Below are positions 1-11,594 of a stretch of DNA of 64,000 nt, piece after piece. The stretch covers positions 324,452,941-324,516,940 of the forward strand of contig CM054057.1 of the NCBI GenBank assembly GCA_028641055.1, given 5' to 3'. The notes under the pieces are model-generated. The model did no database searches and was not told where the DNA came from. It was given only the letters and a program-made list of their open reading frames with translations. A program made the translations under genes and the position numbers. How positions within the stretch are numbered: position 1 is the first letter of the stretch; the number at the start of each line of letters is the position of its first letter. The DNA comes from Alopecurus myosuroides. Taxonomy: Eukaryota > Streptophyta > Magnoliopsida > Poales > Poaceae.

Positions 1-1268
1 CCTCGCACGATCAATACGAAGAGCCGGCCGATGTATACGGCGTCTAACCCGGCTCCCAAGGTACATTTTTTGCCCCTTGAGTTTGTATTCCTTCTGTTTA
101 TCTCGGATTTTGTTTTAACCCGGCTTTTGCCTCTTTGACAGATTTTTGAACTTCCCGAGTCAGATCTTGCTTCTGACGCCGATCTGGATACGTTGCGCGC
201 CAACTTCTCTAGCGGGCGCAAGCGCAAGAAGATTTCCTCCTCGCAGTAAATTATTGATCTTGATGGTATTCTCGTCGCTACATCTAGGTTTGTTCGTCTG
301 GATTTTTTCCGATTTATCGAAGCATTTTTCTATATTCTCAGAAGTTTAACTTTCTGGCATTCTTCTTTTTTAGCTTGGCTCCCACAACTCTGAAACCCAA
401 GAAGCTAAAAAGGGTTAAATCTGTGGCTAGCAGAGGTCCACACCCTTCTCCTGCTACTGCTCCGGATACCCCCGTAGCAGCTACATAAGAGCACGCTGCT
501 GCCCCCAATGACAAAACCATGCAGGCCAGCCAGCCTATTGTGCCGGAAACGGACACGAGGGAAAGGGCGGACCTGGAGGTGGGAGGTTCTTCCCGGACAA
601 CTGAGGAGGAACCTATTCCCACCTTCGATAAAGACTTCAAAAATATCAATGAGGGTCTTAGTGCTACCGGGACTTTATTTGCAGAGTTTGCAAAAGAGTT
701 CACGGAAACTTTGTCGGGTTTGCAGCGGATGAGCCAGGTAATATCTCTAGCCCCCAAGCAATAAGTCAAATGCATGTTTTTTACTTAATGCTTTCAACTT
801 TATCATGCTTGTTTCTAACTTAAGCGTTCTGGTTCGTTTCCGTGTCTCAGCAAACCGCTGAAAACATAAACATGGAAGTTTTTGGCAAACTAACGGTCAA
901 GAATAAGGAGGTTAGAAGCCTTCTTTCTATTCTTGAAGTTAAGGAAGCGGAGCTGGTATCATCTCAGCATCGGCTGAAGGAAACAACATGTATTTTATTC
1001 CCCTTTATTTCACTTTTATTCTTTTGCCCTAAGTACTTTTCCGAGTTTTCTAACTCGGGATTTTTTCTCGCTGTTCAGCTGGTTTGGCGAAAGCCAAACA
1101 GATTGCTGAAGATGCCGGCAATGCCGAGAACCTCCTCCGAGAGAACCTGGACCTTCATAAGAATCTTATGAAGGTTCAGAAAGAACTGGAGGCCAGCCAG
1201 CTGGCTGTAGGCATTGCTCAATCCAATGCCTCCAACCAAGCTGAGAAGGACAAAGCAACCATCCGGGA
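1..1268 (+). pseudogene. Element D antisense gene, middle exons (left of insertion A)
   Basis: Exon-like blocks on the strand opposite gag-pol: 1-60 (donor at 61), 141-245, 374-737 (donor GTAATA), 851-989 and 1079 onward, each preceded by a pyrimidine-rich tract and AG. The 851-989 and 1079-1268 blocks encode charged heptad-like sequence rich in Lys, Glu and Ala, most likely a coiled coil. They match in position and character the coiled-coil exon of the homologous gene in element E (47474-47675). An in-frame TAA at 486-488 interrupts the third block, so the gene is broken. The last block is cut at 1268 by element A and its frame resumes at 18026. The N-terminal exons lie outside the window. 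No catalytic motif is visible; the biochemical role is unknown. Confidence 0.7.
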
Positions 1269-2232
1269 TGTAACGCCCGGGGATTTTCCCCAATTAGTTT
1301 TGTTTGTTTTTTTGTACATCATCATGATTCATGCATCATATCACATGGCATAAATAAAACTATTTTCTTCAATATTTTAAATGGTTAAAAACCTGTTTTC
1401 TAAATCCCTAAACCACTTCTCTCTTTTTTCTGAAAAATGAATAAACAAAATAACAAAAGAAAATGTTTTGTGGGAGGTGCAGCCCACTAGGCGAAAACCA
1501 GCCCACCACCGAGCCCACCCATCTCCCCTTCGAGCCCAGCTCCCTTTTCTTCTCTGTCCGTACCGAGCACGAGGAGAGCGTGAACCTCCTCTGTCTTTTT
1601 CCCCTCCACCACAAAACCACCGCACCACCCACCATGCCGATCCCCTCACCTGCTCCCCCTCCTTTAATCCCCACCGAGACCACCTCCAAACCCTAGCCTT
1701 TCTTCCTCCCTGCCGCCGCCGATCCCCCTCTCTCCTCTCTCTCTGTTTCTTTCCACCACAAACAAAACCACCGAGAGCCATGGCCGAGGCGCAGAGAGCT
1801 CCCCTAGCCGGTGTTGTTGGACGCCTTCGACGTCAACTACGGGCGGGAATGGAAGCGCCACGCCGTCCTCTTCCTCCTCGCCGAATTCCAGGAGCCGAAA
1901 CCGTCTAGGCAGATGCCGCCAAGATCATCTTCCTCGCTGCGTCTATGGCTACATCTTCTACCTCCTCTACTTCCTCTACGCCTCTGCAACGAGATCGACT
2001 CCATCAAACCCTCGGTGAGCCCCTTGTCCATCTGGACACCTTCTTCTCCCCTTCCCCTCTTGCTCCGAACGTTCTGCCTCGAGCTATGTCGCCCGTCTTG
2101 CCCGCCGTCGTAGTTCTTTGTCACCGTCGTTGCTGTCTGCTGCTGCGGATCTGCACCTGTACGTGTTTCTGTTCTGAAGTTCAGTTAACCGCGCCGCGTC
2201 TCTTCTTATAAGGATGGATCTGTATCCATACA
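1269..2232 (+). repeat. Element A 5' LTR, left part
   Basis: This nearly matches 14584-15535 of the 3' LTR. It starts with an A/T-rich stretch, then a GC-rich segment (about 1500-2200) with an ATG in good context at 1780. That segment aligns with the GC-rich leaders of B and C, so it is LTR sequence rather than a gene. It stops at the ATACA target site of element B. Confidence 0.9.
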
Positions 2233-3720
2233 TGTAACACCTGGGGTGTTACCCTAATAGGAAAGTGTTTGTTTCCTTTTGCTTGCATCATATGCATCAC
2301 ATTGCATTGCACCATGTTTGCATCACAACTGAAAATTCAAAACAATTTAAACTTTTCCCCTTGCTCCAAATTTCCACTTTCAAACTTGCAAACTAAACCA
2401 CTCATTTGTTTTTCAATAGTTTAAAATTGTTTTAATCAAATTGCCTGTTAACAAAATTTCTCCCTTTTTGATAAAAAACCCTAATGGCAAATTTCCAAAC
2501 ATTCAAATCAAATCAATCTTATTTATCACATTTCAATATGGGTTTGAAAAAATTAAAATTTGGCAAACAAACTAATTTCAATAATGTTTGTGTAATTGCT
2601 TGTTGCTTATTAAATAAAATTTGTTTAAATCCAAATTTCCAACCAAACCCTATTTGAAAAATCACCTAACCATTTAATATCCAATTACTAATTTCAAGTT
2701 GTTGAAATTACTTTTTAACTACCTTGTTGTTGTTGTTTTGCAAATGAATAAAAATCTAATTATCAAAATAAACACCCCAACCTTATTTTGAAATTCAACT
2801 AACAAATTAGAAATCACTTAATATTCTAAACTTTGAAGTTAATGGTAATTGCTTTTAATTACTGTTTTGCAAAGCACTAAAAAATTATTCATAAAAAAAT
2901 TAAACCCTAACCCTTTTCTATCTCTCTCTTTTATTCTTTACAAAAAATCAACTAATAGAAAAATAAAAATAAAGCAAAGTAGAAGGGCCAGCCCAACCCC
3001 ATCTTTTCTTCCCCAAGCCCATTCCTTTCCTCTCCTTTCTGGCCCACCCCCTCTCTCTGTTTGTCATCTTCCTCTTCAGTACGAACAGGTGCAGAGCCCT
3101 TCGATCTCTCTCCCCCCCTGGATGCCATGCCGTACAAGCACCAGCTCCCCTTAAGTACCTACCCCCCCCCCCCTCTGATGCTAGCCCAAGAACCCTAGCC
3201 CATCCTCTAGCGCCGCCAGCTCCTTTTTCCTCTTCCCCCCGAGTCTTTCTCTGAACCCTGAACCACCCGCACCGATCACCACCGAGACCACCTTCCTCCC
3301 CTCACCGCCGGTAGCCTGTCCACCTCGAGGAGCCTCTGAGGAGGAAAATGGAACCGCGGCAGACCCTGGAGTCCTCCCGTCCCCTCGTCGCTTGCCGGGA
3401 GGCACCACGGCGGCCACCCCATCGCCGGAGAGAGGCCGCTGCTACCTGCCCGTCAGGCAGTCGTCACCGACTGACAGAGCGAGGTGAGCACCCCTCTCGG
3501 TCCCCTTTCTACTCGCCTCCCTCCTCTCCACGCTCACCGCACCCCACACATCCACTCACACACCGCGAGTCGCCAGCACCCCCCCAGCCGTGGCCACCGG
3601 AGAACTGCCATCGATCCCTTCTCTGTTCGTAAGGTTCAGAAAAGGAACGATCTGTTCCAAGTTTCAGTTAACGTGCGTAGAGCTATCTCTTATTTCGTCA
3701 GTCCTCTGTACCAACACAAA

Positions 3721-3790
3721 CGGTTCATAGCCCAACTGGTCCTGTTCCATCCGCGCGAGCAGCGCGTCTCGGGGTCGAATCCCCGCGGCC
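3721..3790 (+). promoter_or_regulatory. tRNA-like module (A-box/B-box) inside B 5' LTR; second copy at 8643-8712
   Basis: TAGCCCAACTGG (3728-3739) resembles a Pol III A box (TRGCNNAGTGG type). GGGGTCGAATCCCC (3771-3784) resembles the B box with its flanking T-arm stem. The spacing is about 40 nt, as in tRNAs and tRNA-derived SINEs. The left acceptor half and the anticodon arm are not recognisable, so this is a tRNA/SINE-derived remnant rather than a tRNA gene. Confidence 0.5.
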
Positions 3791-5050
3791 GCAAAGGCCT
3801 TCTTTTTCGCAATCTATCCGCGACTGACCACTGGGCCCCACCCGTCACACACAGTCTTGCCACGCACGCACGGCAGCGCCACGCTGGCCCCCTGGCCCAC
3901 GGGTCAGTGGCTAGGGCTAGTTTGCTGCATTGTAACAAAATTCCCAGCACCAATTCTTTTAACTCCAGTCCCCTAAAAATCACAGATGGGTCCCTCATTT
4001 TCAATTGCTTATAACTTTTATTTTATAACTCTAAAAAATGAAAATAAAATATGCACGCTGGTCCAAATTTAATTCTCTATCTAATGGTGCCTTTTGTTTT
4101 CTGTTTTGAATTTTCAAAATGCAATTTAAATTTGAATTCAAATAATCCAATTGTAATTTGCAACAATTCAAAAATAATTCATACTATTTCCAAATAAGGC
4201 AAATAAAATATGTTTTCCATACCATTTTGAATAACCTTTTCAAATATAAATTTTGTTTCATGGTTTGAATAATTTAAAATTGCCTAAATAATCTAATACT
4301 TGTTTAATTCATTTATATTTGATAAAATCATAACTTGCTCAAAATAAAATAATTTTTAACATGCAAAATATGTTTTCAAACCATCAAAGTGTGAACTTTT
4401 TAAATGTGAGTTTGAATTTATGTTTTGAACAAATAAAACTTCAATTAAATTCAAACTTGTCTCAAATCCATTTAAAACTTGTTTAATATTGTTTAATTCA
4501 TAATTAAATTATCCTAATTCCAATTTCATTATTTGAAACATGTAATCCAACTAAAATTTGATGTTCTTTTCAAATATGAACTTTGTTATCTGTTTTGAGC
4601 AATTTAACTTGATGAAAACAACAATTGTTTGTGTGACACCCTTAAGGAACCAAAATTTTCTAACTTAATAAATAAATTCCTAAAATTGTTAAACCTTATC
4701 TCCAACTGGTTCTATTGTTGTTATTTTGCTGTTTTCCTCATCCATGAATCATACTAAACCACTTTCACCTGATGATTAGTTGGAAAACAAATAATTTAAC
4801 CATAATTCATGGGCTTTTCATGTGCAACTCAAATTGCATATGGGTCCATTTAAATTTGTTTATCTTGTCAACTAGTTTACCTTGATGCATCTTTAAACCT
4901 GTCATGCATCCATATCTTAATCATGCTGGATCTTTTGCCGTAGTAGTAATTGTTGCATCCGGTGCTTGTTCGAGGTTCGTTGCTTCTTCCCGGATAGGAC
5001 GTTGAGATGATGTGAGCAACGACAAGTTCTGCTACCTTGCGGGATCTCAG

Positions 5051-5056
5051 GCAAGT
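5051..5056 (+). promoter_or_regulatory. Possible GC-type splice donor in long LTRs (CAG|GCAAGT)
   Basis: CAG|GCAAGT at 5048-5056 recurs at the same relative place in B's 3' LTR (9973), both A LTRs (12498 and 16438), both C LTRs (28355 and near 37466), and as AAG|GCAAGT in F (55900). It is the consensus of GC-AG introns. Use as a donor is inferred. Confidence 0.4.
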
Positions 5057-5822
5057 ATACTCACTTGCTGCCATATGGCTGCCTTTCATCACTTGTTACC
5101 GATTCTTTCCGTTGATTCTTTTCTGCTATCCTTAGTAGTTGTTGTTTCTGTTACGAACCCATCACATGAATCCCTTAACCTTGATATTGCCTCACCTCCA
5201 TACCCATAACCCTTGCTTGTTGCCCGTGTCTTACTATCATGCTTAGGGTTGTTTTGCTCGAGTCTGTTACCCGTTACTTTCTGTTACTATTTCATTATGT
5301 TCTGGGGGCTCGATGTTTAATCAATCATGCTACTGTTATTGTTTAATAATAAATTTGATGAAAAGGCACCGGCAGGAGGCCCTTTGTGGTTTTGAGGCCT
5401 GCTAGTGTCGACCCCCCTAATTAGGAAAAGGGTCTTGTCTACTGATCCATGATGAGCGCACTAACCGCATGTGGGAAGCGAGTATGGGCGCCCCCCTCAA
5501 CTTGACTCGATTCGCATCTCGTCCAAATCGCCACATTTAGTTCGGGCTTTCCATTTGCTGCACGCATATGCAGGTACGAACCCTTGGCGCCAGGGTGGAA
5601 CTTTTGTAGTCGGCATTTAGGGCGGCGTGGTCTTCCAGTTCTATGAGGGTCCCCTTTTCTTCGTGGGGCTCGATTAGCCGCGCACGCACAGCACGTGGTG
5701 CTTTGGGCTTGATGCGAAGAAGAGTTGAGTTGTGTAGAGTACCTCGCTTGGTGGGTTAGCTCCCCATCTGGCGGGTTATTCTTACGTGTACGGCCAAATT
5801 GGTGCAACCCTGCAGGGATAAT

Positions 5823-5900
5823 CTTCTCGAGAAGCCGTGTTTTCCGCGGTTATGGGTTACTTGGTGAAAGTACTGGCTAACAAGTACTCAGGACAACTTA
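5823..5900 (+). promoter_or_regulatory. Conserved palindromic block in the 3' third of long LTRs (B copy)
   Basis: CTTCTCGAGAAG (5823-5834), a 12-bp perfect palindrome, is followed by GCCGTGTTTTCCGCGG and by AGTACT...AGTACT repeats around 5869-5888. The block recurs at 10753, 13278, 17218, 29113 and 38224. F has TAAGATCTTA then GCCGTGT at 56531. Conservation across diverged LTRs suggests a functional element such as RNA structure or a 3'-end signal. Confidence 0.6.
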
Positions 5901-6659
5901 AACCTAATGATTAACAATCTTTCACCCCATGATTAACAACTTGACTAGTAATAGGCTTATTGACACAATAATCTGAACCATCATTAATCCAGCTGTGTGA
6001 GTTATCCTCGGATTGCTTCTTTGGATAAGGGGCGAGGTCCAGGATGGGTTTGTTTGAAGTTATCTTTCAGTTGGTTACTATTACTCGATCTTATCTTCTT
6101 TCTGTTAGCCGGAAGTTGTAGTATCTCTCTGTAGTTGGTTAGTGCAGCCTGCTGTCGCTTATTTGCAATAACTCCCTTCCTTTCCGTTGATCCTAAAGTA
6201 TTTGTATCTTGTGATGACTGGCTACGCCGGTAACTGGTGAGTATGGGTTTTATCCCCCTTGCCAGTACTTAACCGTACTGACCCACGAATCTCTTTCGTG
6301 GCTGCATATTCAATATTGCAGTCAACAGGTTTGAAGTCTGACGACGTTAGCTTGGGAATCCCTCCGGCTTGGCCTGGGCAGGGATTGGACGTTCTCGGTT
6401 ATCTTCAGGACTCTTAGTCCAATTTGTATCTTGTCCGTAGCCGGACGTTTGTTTCTTCCGCTGTTATTTGGATCTTTGTAATGTATCAGTTGTATCTTTG
6501 ACCCGTTTGAGTCATCTTGTATCTATATGTTGCTGTTGTAATTGTGGAATATTCGTGAACTGTTGTAATGTTATCATAAGTGGCAACCTGGAATCGGTTA
6601 TTATGCGGATTTGGCGGGAATGCTGAAATCTGCATAGTGCCCGATCTCGGGGCGTCACA

Positions 6660-7158
6660 AATGGTATCAGAGCCTTGGTTCCGATTCCCGATATTGTTTC
6701 GATACGAATGGTTATCGAAGCAACGGGTACGCAAAGCCTGTAGGATAACCTCGCTAACGGTCGTTGTTCCTAGAGTGTCAAAACTATTTCTGCTAAACTA
6801 TTTTGGAAAAACATCTCAATAGGGTTCTTGTTTTCTCCTTATCCCCATTCTATTTCCCCTCCCATCTTATTTGTTTTGGAGTTTTCCCCCCTTGTCTACC
6901 TTTCAAAGTGTTAGGATCCTACATGGGTGGACGTTTTCTGAGCCCTTAACCTAATAGGTTCGATCATCGGAAGATTCCTGGTGGAAGAACATCGTCGTCA
7001 GCCCTAGCAAGAATCTCTTGTTAGTGGTGTCGAGAAGCCCTTGTTAGTGGTGTCGAGGAGATCAAACGGAAGCACGAAGAATCAATAGTCGAACTTCTTT
7101 CCCCTCCCGGGTTAGCAGGTGGATTGCGAGGGCGCAATCCCTTGTTAGTGGTGTCGTC
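6660..7158 (+). other. Element B interior: primer site, short leader, hairpin, no coding sequence
   Basis: The primer site TGGTATCAGAGCC (6662-6674) follows the LTR by two bases and matches the 3' end of initiator tRNA-Met. The rest resembles the start of C's leader. TTGTTAGTGGTGTCG occurs three times (about 7019, 7041 and 7142), the last almost touching the 3' LTR. A hairpin GGATTGCG-AGGG-CGCAATCC (7121-7140) sits where a polypurine tract would be expected. No ORF of note. Confidence 0.85.
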
Positions 7159-10100
7159 TGTAACACCTGGGGTGTTACCCTAATAGGAAAGTGTTTGTTT
7201 CCTTTTGCTTGCATCATATGCATCACATTGCATTGCACCATGTTTGCATCACAACTGAAAATTCAAAACAATTTAAACTTTTCCCCTTGCTCCAAATTTC
7301 CACTTTCAAACTTGCAAACTAAACCACTCATTTGTTTTTCAATAGTTTAAAATTGTTTTAATCAAAATGCCTGTTAACAAAATTTCTCCCTTTTTGATAA
7401 AAAACCCTAATGGCAAATTTCCAAACATTCAAATCAAATCAATCTTATTTATCACATTTCAATATGGGTTTGAAAAAATTAAAATTTGGCAAACAAACTA
7501 ATTTCAATAATGTTTGTGTAATTGCTTGTTGCTTATTAAATAAAATTTGTTTAAATCCAAATTTCCAACCAAACCCTATATGAAAAATCACCTAACCATT
7601 TAATATCCAATTACTAATTTCAAGTTGTTGAAATTACTTTTTAACTACCTTGTTGTTGTTGTTTTGCAAATGAATAAAAATCTAATTATCAAAATAAACA
7701 CCCCAACCTTATTTTGAAATTCAACTAACAAATTAGAAATCACTTAATATTCTAAACTTTGAAGTTAATGGTAATTGCTTTTAATTACTGTTTTGCAAAG
7801 CACTAAAAAATTATTCATAAAAAATTAAACCCTAACCCTTTTCTATCTCTCTCTTTTATTCTTTACAAAAAATCAACTAATAGAAAAATAAAAATAAAGC
7901 AAAGTAGAAGGGCCAGCCCAACCCCATCTTTTCTTCCCCAAGCCCATTCCTTTCCTCTCCTTTCTGGCCCACCCCCTCTCTCTGTTTGTCATCTTCCTCT
8001 TCAGTACGAACAGGTGCAGAGCCCTTCGATCTCTCTCCCCCCCTGGATGCCATGCCGTACAAGCACCAGCTCCCCTTAAGTACCTACCCCCCCCTCTGAT
8101 GCTAGCCCTAGAACCCTAGCCCATCCTCTAGCGCCGCCAGCTCCTTTTTCCTCTTCCCCCCGAGTCTTTCTCTGAACCCTGAACCACCCGCACCGATCAC
8201 CACCGAGACCACCTTCCTCCCCTCACCGCCGGTAGCCTGTCCACCTCGAGGAGCCTCTGAGGAGGAAAATGGAACCGCGGCAGACCCTGGAGTCCTCCCG
8301 TCCCCTCGTCGCTTGCCGGGAGGCACCACGGCGGCCACGCCGTCGCCGGAGAGAGGCCGCTGCTACCTGCCCGTCAGGCAGTCGTCACCGACTGACAGAG
8401 CGAGGTGAGCACCCCTCTCGGTCCCCTTTCCACTCGCCTCCCTCCTCTCCACGCTCACCGCACCCCCACACATCCACTCACACACCGCGAGTCGCCAGCA
8501 CCCCCCCAGCCGTGGCCACCGGAGAACTGCCATCGATCCCTTCTCTGTTCGTAAGGTTCAGAAAAGGAACGATCTGTTCCAAGTTTCAGTTAACGTGCGT
8601 AGAGCTATCTCTTATTTCGTCAGTCCTCTGTACCAACACAAACGGTTCATAGCCCAACTGGTCCTGTTCCATCCGCGCGAGCAGCGCGTCTCGGGGTCGA
8701 ATCCCCGCGGCCGCAAAGGCCTTCTTTTTCGCAATCTTTCCGCGACTGACCACTGGGCCCCACCCGTCACACACAGTCTTGCCACGCACGCACGGCAGCG
8801 CCACGCTGGCCCCCTGGCCCACGGGTCAGTGGCTAGGGCTAGTTTGCTGCATTGTAACAAAATTCCCAGCACCAATTCTTTTAACTCCAGTCCCCTAAAA
8901 ATCACAGATGGGTCCCTCATTTTCAATTGCTTATAACTTTTATTTTATAACTCTAAAAAATGAAAATAAAATATGCACGCTGGTCCAAATTTAATTCTCT
9001 ATCTAATGGTGCCTTTTGTTTTCTGTTTTGAATTTTCAAAATGCAATTTAAATTTGAATTCAAATAATCCAATTGTAATTTGCAACAATTCAAAAATAAT
9101 TCATACTATTTCCAAATAAGGCAAATAAAATATGTTTTCCATACCATTTTGAATAACCTTTTCAAATATAAATTTTGTTTCATGGTTTGAATAATTTAAA
9201 ATTGCCTAAATAATCTAATACTTGTTTAATTCATTTAAATTTGATAAAATCATAACTTGCTCAAAATAAAATAATTTTTAACATGCAAAATATGTTTTCA
9301 AACCATCAAAGTGTGAACTTTTCAAATGTGAGTTTGAATTTATGTTTTGAACAAATAAAACTTCAATTAAATTCAAACTTGTCTCAAATCCATTTAAAAC
9401 TTGTTTAATATTGTTTAATTCATAATTAAATTATCCTAATTCCAATTTCATTATTTGAAACATGTAATCCAACTAAAATTTGATGTTATTTTCAAATATG
9501 AACTTTGTTATCTGTTTTGAGCAATTTAACTTGATGAAAACAACAATTGTTTGTGTGACACCCTTAAGGAACCAAAATTTTCTAACTTAATAAATAAATT
9601 CCTAAAATTGTTAAACCTTATCTCCAACTGGTTCTATTGTTGTTATTTTGCTGTTTTCCTCATCCATGCATCATACTAAACCACTTTCACCTGATGATTA
9701 GTTGGAAAACAAATAATTTAACCATAATTCATGGGCTTTTCATGTGCAACTCAAATTGCATATGGGTCCATTTAAATTTGTTTATCTTGTCAACTAGTTT
9801 ACCTTGATGCATCTTTAAACCTGTCATGCATCCATATCTTGATCATGTTGGATCTTTTGCCGTAGTAGTAATTGTTGCATCCGGTGTTTGTTCGAGGTTC
9901 GTTGCTTCTTCCCGGATAGGACGTTGAGATGATGTGAGCAACGACAAGTTCTGCTACCTTGCGGGATCTCAGGCAAGTATACTCACTTGCTGCCATATGG
10001 TTGCCTTTCATCACTTGTTACCGATTCTTTCCGTTGATTCTTTTCTGCTATCCTTAGTAGTAGTTGTTTCTGTTACGAACCCATCACATGAATCCCTTAA

Positions 10101-11589
10101 CCTTGATATTGCCTCACCTCCATACCCATAACCCTTGCTTGTTGCCCGTGTCTTACTATCATGCTTAGGGTTGTTTTGCTCGAGTCTGTTACCCGTTACT
10201 TTCTGTTACTATTTCATTATGTTCTGGGGGCTCGATGTTTAATCAATCAATCAATCATGCTACTGTTATTGTTTAATAATAAATTTGATGATAAGGCACC
10301 GGCAGGAGGCCCTTTGTGGTTTTGAGGCCTGCTAGTGTCGACCCCCCTAATTAGGAAAAGGGTCTTGTCTACTGATCCATGATGAGCGCACTAACCGCAT
10401 GTGGGAAGCGAGTATGGGCGCCCCCCTCAACTTGACTCGATTCGCATCTCGTCCAAATCGCCACATTTAGTTCGGGCTTTCCATTTGCTGCACGCATATG
10501 CAGGTACGAACCCTTGGCGCCAGGGTGGAACTTTTGTAGTCGGCATTTAGGGCGGCGTGGTCTTCCAGTGCTATGAGGGTCCCCTTTTCTTCGTGGGGCT
10601 CGATTAGCCGCGCACGCACAGCACGTGGTGCTTTGGGCTTGATGCGAAGAAGAGTTGAGTTGTGTAGAGTACCTCGCTTGGTGGGTTAGCTCCCCATCTG
10701 GCGGGTTATTCTTACGTGTACGGCCAAATTGGTGCAACCCTGCAGGGATAATCTTCTCGAGAAGCCGTGTTTTCCGCGGTTATGGATTACTTGGTGAAAG
10801 TACTGGCTAACAAGTACTCAGGACAACTTAAACCTAATGATTAACAATCTTTCACCCCATGATTAACAACTTGACTAGTAATAGGCTTATTGACACAATA
10901 ATCTGAACCATCATTAATCCAACTGTGTGAGTTATCCTCGGATTGCTTCTTTGGATAAGGGGCGAGGTCCAGGATGGGTTTGTTTGAAGTTATCTTTTAG
11001 TTGGTTACTATTACTCGATCTTATCTTCTTTCTGTTAGCCGGAAGTTGTAGTATCTCTCTGTAGTTGGTTAGTGCAGCCTGCTGTCGCTTATTTGCAATA
11101 ACTCCCTTCCTTTCCGTTGATCCTAAAGTATTTGTATCTTGTGATGACTGGCTACGCCGGTAACTGGTGAGTATGGGTTTTATCCCCCTTGCCAGTACTT
11201 AACCGTACTGACCCACGAATCTCTTTTGTGGCTGCATATTCAATATTGCAGTCAACAGGTTTGAAGTCTGACGACGTTAGCTTGGGAATCCCTCCGGCTT
11301 GGCCTGGGCAGGGATTGGACGTTCTCGGTTATCTTCAGGACTCTTAGTCCAATTTGTATCTTGTCCGTAGCCGGACGTTTGTTTCTTCCGCTGTTATTTG
11401 GATCTTTGTAATGTATCAGTTGTATCTTTGACCCGTTTGAGTCATCTTGTATCTATCTGTTGCTGTTGTAATTGTGGAATATTCGTGAACTGTTGTAATG
11501 TTATCATAAGTGGCAACCTGGAATCGGTTATTATGCGGATTTGGCGGGAATGCTGAAATCTGCATAGTGCCCGATCTCGGGGCGTCACA
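7159..11589 (+). repeat. Element B 3' LTR
   Basis: 4431 bp, about 99.4% identical by eye to 2233-6659. Differences are mostly single transitions, a shorter C run, and an 8-bp gain (AATC repeat) near 10246. Confidence 0.92.
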
Positions 11590-11594
11590 ATACA

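Larger units (their letters stand above)
2233..6659 (+). repeat. Element B 5' LTR
   Basis: 4427 bp. In order: A/T-rich U3-like part (to about 2980), GC-rich leader (about 2990-3650), a tRNA-like module (3721-3790), a long A/T-rich stretch, the AG|GCAAGT site at 5051, a G+C-balanced block with the CTTCTCGAGAAG palindrome at 5823-5834, and the end ...GTCACA. A run of about 13 C at 3164-3176 is shorter in the 3' copy. The short ORFs inside it differ between copies and are not genes. Confidence 0.92.
2233..11589 (+). mobile_element. Element B: non-autonomous Gypsy-type element, 4.4-kb LTRs around a 499-bp interior
   Basis: Complete insertion with ATACA duplicated at 2228-2232 and 11590-11594. 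Both LTRs start TGTAACACCTGGGG and end GGGGCGTCACA: 5' LTR 2233-6659 (4427 bp), 3' LTR 7159-11589 (4431 bp). The interior (6660-7158) has an initiator-Met primer site and no gag or pol. About 26 LTR substitutions by eye (0.6%) suggest roughly 0.2 million years, younger than A as its position inside A requires. The structure is the reverse of a LARD: very long LTRs and an almost empty core. Confidence 0.93.

Noticed and set aside
1377..2113. ORFs in element A's LTR suggesting a captured host exon
   Set aside because: The same GC-rich block, with an ATG at the matching place, aligns with the leaders of B and C, and the frames are not conserved. It is LTR sequence, not a captured gene.
3160..3178. 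C run in B's LTR (and 13 C at 63430-63442) as a G-quadruplex or i-motif regulator
   Set aside because: Single homopolymer runs, length-variable between the two LTR copies, and prone to sequencing error. No evidence of function.
3721..3790. A genuine tRNA gene in the LTR
   Set aside because: Only A-box and B-box-like parts are present. No acceptor stem or anticodon arm can be drawn, and it is repeated with each LTR copy.
7019..7158. CRISPR-like short repeats
   Set aside because: Three copies of a 15-mer with irregular spacing in a plant retrotransposon interior. No CRISPR array exists in this window.
2233..11589. Two neighbouring solo LTRs instead of one element B
   Set aside because: The primer site directly after the first LTR and a single ATACA duplication around the whole unit show one element with a short interior.
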